A stretch of DNA of 8,911 bases, from positions 1 through 8,911 of the forward strand of contig CAZHBB010000116.1 of NCBI GenBank assembly GCA_964530185.1, given 5' to 3'. The notes beneath the pieces were generated by a model that was not told the DNA's origin, ran no database searches, and worked only from the letters and a program-made list of their open reading frames with translations. The DNA comes from PWVB01 sp964530185 (GTDB lineage: Bacteria > Chloroflexota > Anaerolineae > B4-G1 > SLSP01). Numbering within the stretch: the stretch's first letter is position 1; each line of letters starts with the position of its first letter. Below are positions 5,676 to 8,911 of the stretch, in pieces. Made by a program: the position numbers and the translations under genes.

Positions 5676-8600
5676 TTACATACCCCCTGCGCGGCGACGG
5701 TCCTCCCGCCAGTGGCAATCCTTGTACTTCTTGCCACTGCCACACCAACAGGGGTCATTGCGCCCTAGCCTTCGGGTTACCCGCTGTGGCTGTCGTTCCC
5801 TGCTGCTGCCCCCGGCCCCAGCGCCGTGGAACGAAAGTTGCCGCTGAGGGGCTGTGAGCCGGAATGAGCGGGCCAGATCCCGCTGCGGGGCCCGCCTCTG
5901 CGCCGTCTGGGGTACCAGGAAGAGGGAGCGGACGATCTCCGATTGGATCGAGGCCAGCATCTCCTGATACATCTCATAGGCCTCTTTTTGATAGGCTACC
6001 AGTGGATTTTGTTGACCTATGGCGCGCAGGCCAATCCCCTCGCGCAGGACATCCAGGCTGGTAAGGTGACGGATCCAGTGATCATCGATCTGGCGCAGCA
6101 TTAAACGTCGGTCTCGGAAGAGACGCTGGGTTTCGACCACGGCCTCTCGGACCTTGCTTTCCAGTTCATCGGGCAGCCGTCGGACAGGCTGTTCGTACCA
6201 GGGTGCAAACGCCTCTCGACCCACTGAGGCCTCCAATCGCTCACGCACCCGTCGGTAGAAGGGATCATTGGCTTCGAAGATCGTCTTGAGCGTTACCTCG
6301 TTCTGCCGTAGCGTGCGGTACAATTCCTCACCCAACTGACGGTTGAGGTCCCAGTAGGCGGCCTCCGCCCATTCGAGGCACTGCTTGATCAGCGCATCTG
6401 GGGCCAATGCTTCCAGGTCACCGGCCCGGATGTGGCGGGGCATGGGCACGAAGCGTCGTAGCTCCGCCAACAGGGCCTCTGTGTCCCTCGCCTCACCATC
6501 CCCATGGCTCTCAACGACGCTGCGTACCTCTTGTTCGAACATGTCCATCAGGTCGTCATGCAGGTCCGAACGGCTCAGGACCTTGCGCCGCTCGGCGTAC
6601 ACCACCTCACGCTGGCGGTTGACCACGTTGTCGTATTCGAGTACATGTTTGCGGATGTCGAAGTTGTACCCCTCGACGCGCTCTTGCACCGACTCGATGA
6701 CCCGACCCAGCATCCCCGACTCCAGGGCATCCTCCTCCAACCCCGCCCGGTCCATCCAGGGCTTGAGACGCTCGCCACCAAAGCGCCGCATTAGCTCGTC
6801 CTCCAGGGAGATGAAGAAGCGGCTGGAGCCCGGATCACCCTGGCGGCCTGCGCGGCCCCGCAACTGATTGTCGATGCGCCGTGCTTCGTGGCGCTCGGTG
6901 CCGATTACGTGGAGGCCCCCCTGGGCATAGACGAGCTCCCGGTCACGCTGGCACTGCCGGACCTTCTCGTAGAGCACTTCAGCCCAGCGGTCAGGGAATG
7001 CTGTCGTGGGATCCTGGCCCGCCCGTGCCATCTTCAGGGCTTGCTCCCAGTCGGAGGAGCGGATCATGGTCAGGTCAACGCCCTCCTTGCGCAACTGATC
7101 CCGTGCCATACCCTCGGGATTGCCACCCAGTAAGATGTCGACACCTCGGCCGGCCATGTTGGTGGCGATGGTGACGGCCCCTGGCTGCCCTGCCTGCGCG
7201 ATGATCAGGGCCTCTTTCTCATGGTACTTGGCATTGAGCACATTGTGGGGAATGCGCTGGCGCTTGAGAAGACGGGAGAGATACTCTGAGGTCTCGATCG
7301 CTGTCGTCCCTACCAGCACCGGGCGGCGTGCCTCATGTGCCCGGCGGATCTCACGGATGACCGCCTTGAATTTCGCTTCCTGGGTCTTGTAGATTTGATC
7401 GGGCAAGTCGAGACGCCGATAGTAGCGTTCCCCCTCGGGGCTGTCGAAGACCGTCACTTTGTACCCGTCCATCTCGGAGAGGACGCTGTTGAAGGAGACA
7501 CCAGCCTCCGCTGGCGGGACCTCATGCTCCTGCAAGTCTCCAAATCGTGCCCGGTACTCGACATTGGTTGGAAGGACTACCACGTCCAGATCGTAGATCT
7601 TACGCAGCTCCTCCTCCTCAGTGGCCGCCGTGCCGGTCATACCCGCCAGCTTGCGATACATGCGGAAGAAATTCTGGAATGTGATGGTGGCGTAGGTGAG
7701 AGATTCCTGTCGGACCCTGACACCCTCTTTAGCCTCGATGGCCTGGTGCAGTCCCTCGGAGTAGCGCCGCCCAAACATCAGCCGCCCCGTGAACTCATCC
7801 ACGATGATGATCTCACCATCCCGGATGACATATTCCTTATCTCGGCGGAAGAACTCCTTGGCGCGCAAGGCATTGTCGAGGTAGGGTAGCATATGGGCGT
7901 GCTGGGGGTCGTAGATGCTCTCCCCCTCCGGGATGCCCACCAGCGACTCCACTTTGGTCACACCCTCATCGGTGAGGATCGCGAGCTGCGAACGTGCGTC
8001 CACCTCATAGTCGACGTCACGCTGCAGATGTTGAACCAGTTGGGCGAAGCGGCGGTACAGCTCCGACGATTCTTCCGCCGGGCCGGAGATGATCAAAGGC
8101 GTTCGCGCCTCATCGATCAGGATGCTGTCGACCTCGTCCACGATGGCATAGTTGAGCGTTCGCTGGGTACACTGGTCGAGGTCCATAACCATGTTGTCCC
8201 GCAGGTAATCGAAGCCGAACTCGTTGTTGGTGCCATAAGTGACCTCGGCCTGATACGCTTCGCGACGGGTGATGGGCCGTAGATATTGATATCGGTCATC
8301 ATCTGAGGTGTAGTCGGGATCATAGAGAAAAGAGGCTTCATCGGGTCGTCCGGCACCCGACTGGATCACGCTGACACTGATTCCCAGGGCGTGGTAGATC
8401 GGTCCCATCCACTGCACACCGACCTTTGCCAGGTAATCGTTGGGAGTTACCAGATGAACCCCTTCACCGGTCAGTGCATTGAGGTAAAGAGGAAGTGTGG
8501 CCACCAGCGTCTTGCCCTCGCCGGTGCGCATCTCTGCGACTTTTCCCTGGTGGAGGACCATACCACCGATGAGCTGAACGTCATAGTGGCGCAATCCTAT

Positions 8601-8831
8601 GGTGCGGCGCCCTGCCTCGCGCACTGCTGCAAAGGCCTCAGGAAGCAAGTCGTCCAACGATTCACCTGCTGCCAATCGCTGCCGGAATTTGTCCGTCTGG
8701 GCGCGCAGCGCCTCATCGGAGAGCGCACGAAACTCGGGTTCGAGCGCATTGATCTGTTCAACCGTCTTCTGAAGCTGCGCAATAAGGCGATCATCACGAT
8801 CGCCGAACATCTTCTTGAAAAAGCCTAACAT
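5676..8831 (-). CDS. secA: SecA preprotein translocase ATPase, long form with internal insertions
   Basis: SecA is the motor that pushes unfolded preproteins through SecYEG. This copy has 1051 residues. Visible motifs: Walker A MRTGEGKT (101-108), TYGTNNEFGFDYLRDNM (198-214), Walker B VDEVDSILIDEARTP (231-245), NMAGRGVDI in the second nucleotide-binding domain (558-566), arginine-finger motif GRAGRQGDPGSSRF (659-672), the scaffold/two-helix-finger region (about 905-960), a variable basic linker, and the C-terminal zinc site DPCWCGSGKKYKDCHW (C1028, C1030, C1039, H1040) that binds SecB or ribosomes. Compared from memory with E. coli SecA, extra segments lie at about 157-187, 428-470 and 571-637. 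ATG 8831 has GGAG 6 bases upstream and begins with the usual amphipathic MLGFFKKMFG. The gene stands alone with its own promoter and is certainly the housekeeping SecA, not an accessory SecA2, as it keeps the zinc tail. Confidence 0.97.
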   Translation of the reverse strand: MLGFFKKMFGDRDDRLIAQLQKTVEQINALEPEFRALSDEALRAQTDKFRQRLAAGESLDDLLPEAFAAVREAGRRTIGLRHYDVQLIGGMVLHQGKVAEMRTGEGKTLVATLPLYLNALTGEGVHLVTPNDYLAKVGVQWMGPIYHALGISVSVIQSGAGRPDEASFLYDPDYTSDDDRYQYLRPITRREAYQAEVTYGTNNEFGFDYLRDNMVMDLDQCTQRTLNYAIVDEVDSILIDEARTPLIISGPAEESSELYRRFAQLVQHLQRDVDYEVDARSQLAILTDEGVTKVESLVGIPEGESIYDPQHAHMLPYLDNALRAKEFFRRDKEYVIRDGEIIIVDEFTGRLMFGRRYSEGLHQAIEAKEGVRVRQESLTYATITFQNFFRMYRKLAGMTGTAATEEEELRKIYDLDVVVLPTNVEYRARFGDLQEHEVPPAEAGVSFNSVLSEMDGYKVTVFDSPEGERYYRRLDLPDQIYKTQEAKFKAVIREIRRAHEARRPVLVGTTAIETSEYLSRLLKRQRIPHNVLNAKYHEKEALIIAQAGQPGAVTIATNMAGRGVDILLGGNPEGMARDQLRKEGVDLTMIRSSDWEQALKMARAGQDPTTAFPDRWAEVLYEKVRQCQRDRELVYAQGGLHVIGTERHEARRIDNQLRGRAGRQGDPGSSRFFISLEDELMRRFGGERLKPWMDRAGLEEDALESGMLGRVIESVQERVEGYNFDIRKHVLEYDNVVNRQREVVYAERRKVLSRSDLHDDLMDMFEQEVRSVVESHGDGEARDTEALLAELRRFVPMPRHIRAGDLEALAPDALIKQCLEWAEAAYWDLNRQLGEELYRTLRQNEVTLKTIFEANDPFYRRVRERLEASVGREAFAPWYEQPVRRLPDELESKVREAVVETQRLFRDRRLMLRQIDDHWIRHLTSLDVLREGIGLRAIGQQNPLVAYQKEAYEMYQEMLASIQSEIVRSLFLVPQTAQRRAPQRDLARSFRLTAPQRQLSFHGAGAGGSSRERQPQRVTRRLGRNDPCWCGSGKKYKDCHWREDRRRAGGM

Positions 8832-8866
8832 AGAGAGCTCCGTATCGGAATCTGAACCAAAAAAGA

Positions 8867-8894
8867 ATTATAGCACGCAGGGGCCGCCGGGCAA
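8867..8894 (-). promoter_or_regulatory. Sigma-70-type promoter for secA
   Basis: On the minus strand TTGCCC (8894-8889) is followed after 16 bases by a perfect TATAAT (8872-8867), preceded by TGC, giving an extended -10. Transcription would start near 8860, leaving a leader of about 29 bases that contains GGAG 6 bases before the ATG. No sign of a secM-like regulatory leader is visible in this short leader. Confidence 0.7.
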
Positions 8895-8911
8895 TGAAAA
8901 CGTGGAACAGG

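Noticed and set aside
7335..8282. Two long plus-strand open frames opposite secA (184 and 129 codons)
   Set aside because: They are the reverse complement of conserved SecA segments; the codon pattern of secA alone explains their openness.
1..8911. Mobile element, CRISPR, toxin-antitoxin or defence system
   Set aside because: I saw no transposase, integrase, regularly spaced repeats, tRNA-like attachment sites or small paired toxin-antitoxin frames; all large genes are recognisable core families.

Overview
The window is GC-rich bacterial chromosome with ordinary gene density and no sign of a phage, plasmid, insertion sequence, CRISPR array, tRNA or rRNA. The best lineage clue is the SecA preprotein ATPase. 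At 1051 residues it is about 150 longer than the E. coli protein and carries several internal insertions of a style I associate with Chloroflexota. The ComEC variant (AISGFN core motif, eroded C-terminal domain) fits the same assignment. This is a moderate-confidence inference from remembered family features, not a measured phylogeny.

Layout: (1) 1-3598, minus strand: a three-gene run read as comEC, then a PHP-domain phosphoesterase, then the first 119 codons of a gene resembling the N-terminal sugar-binding region of GH78 alpha-L-rhamnosidases, cut by the window edge. The last two genes overlap by four bases (ATGA), so they are probably translationally coupled. A sigma-70-type promoter with a perfect TATAAT lies about 90 bases upstream of comEC. 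(2) 3599-3913: a 315-base divergent control region holding that promoter, a perfect 14-base palindrome (CTGTCACGTGACAG), extra TGTCA half-sites, small tandem repeats and a weaker plus-strand extended -10 promoter. (3) 3914-4288, plus strand: a lone STAS-domain protein of the anti-sigma-factor-antagonist type, whose phospho-acceptor serine position appears to be aspartate. (4) 4289-4510: a leader region with an inverted repeat. (5) 4511-5581, plus strand: adenosine deaminase with all metal and catalytic residues. (6) 5676-8831, minus strand: secA, convergent with add, with its own strong promoter at 8867-8894.

The genes do not form one obvious pathway. SecA is housekeeping protein export, adenosine deaminase is purine salvage, ComEC is the inner-membrane DNA-uptake channel, and the STAS protein is probably a regulator whose partner is elsewhere. 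I found no clear candidate for a wholly new system. The points most worth a second look are the loss of every metal-binding histidine in the ComEC metallo-beta-lactamase-like domain, the built-in phosphomimetic in the STAS protein, the palindrome between the divergent promoters, and the coupling of a PHP enzyme to a probable glycosidase behind comEC.
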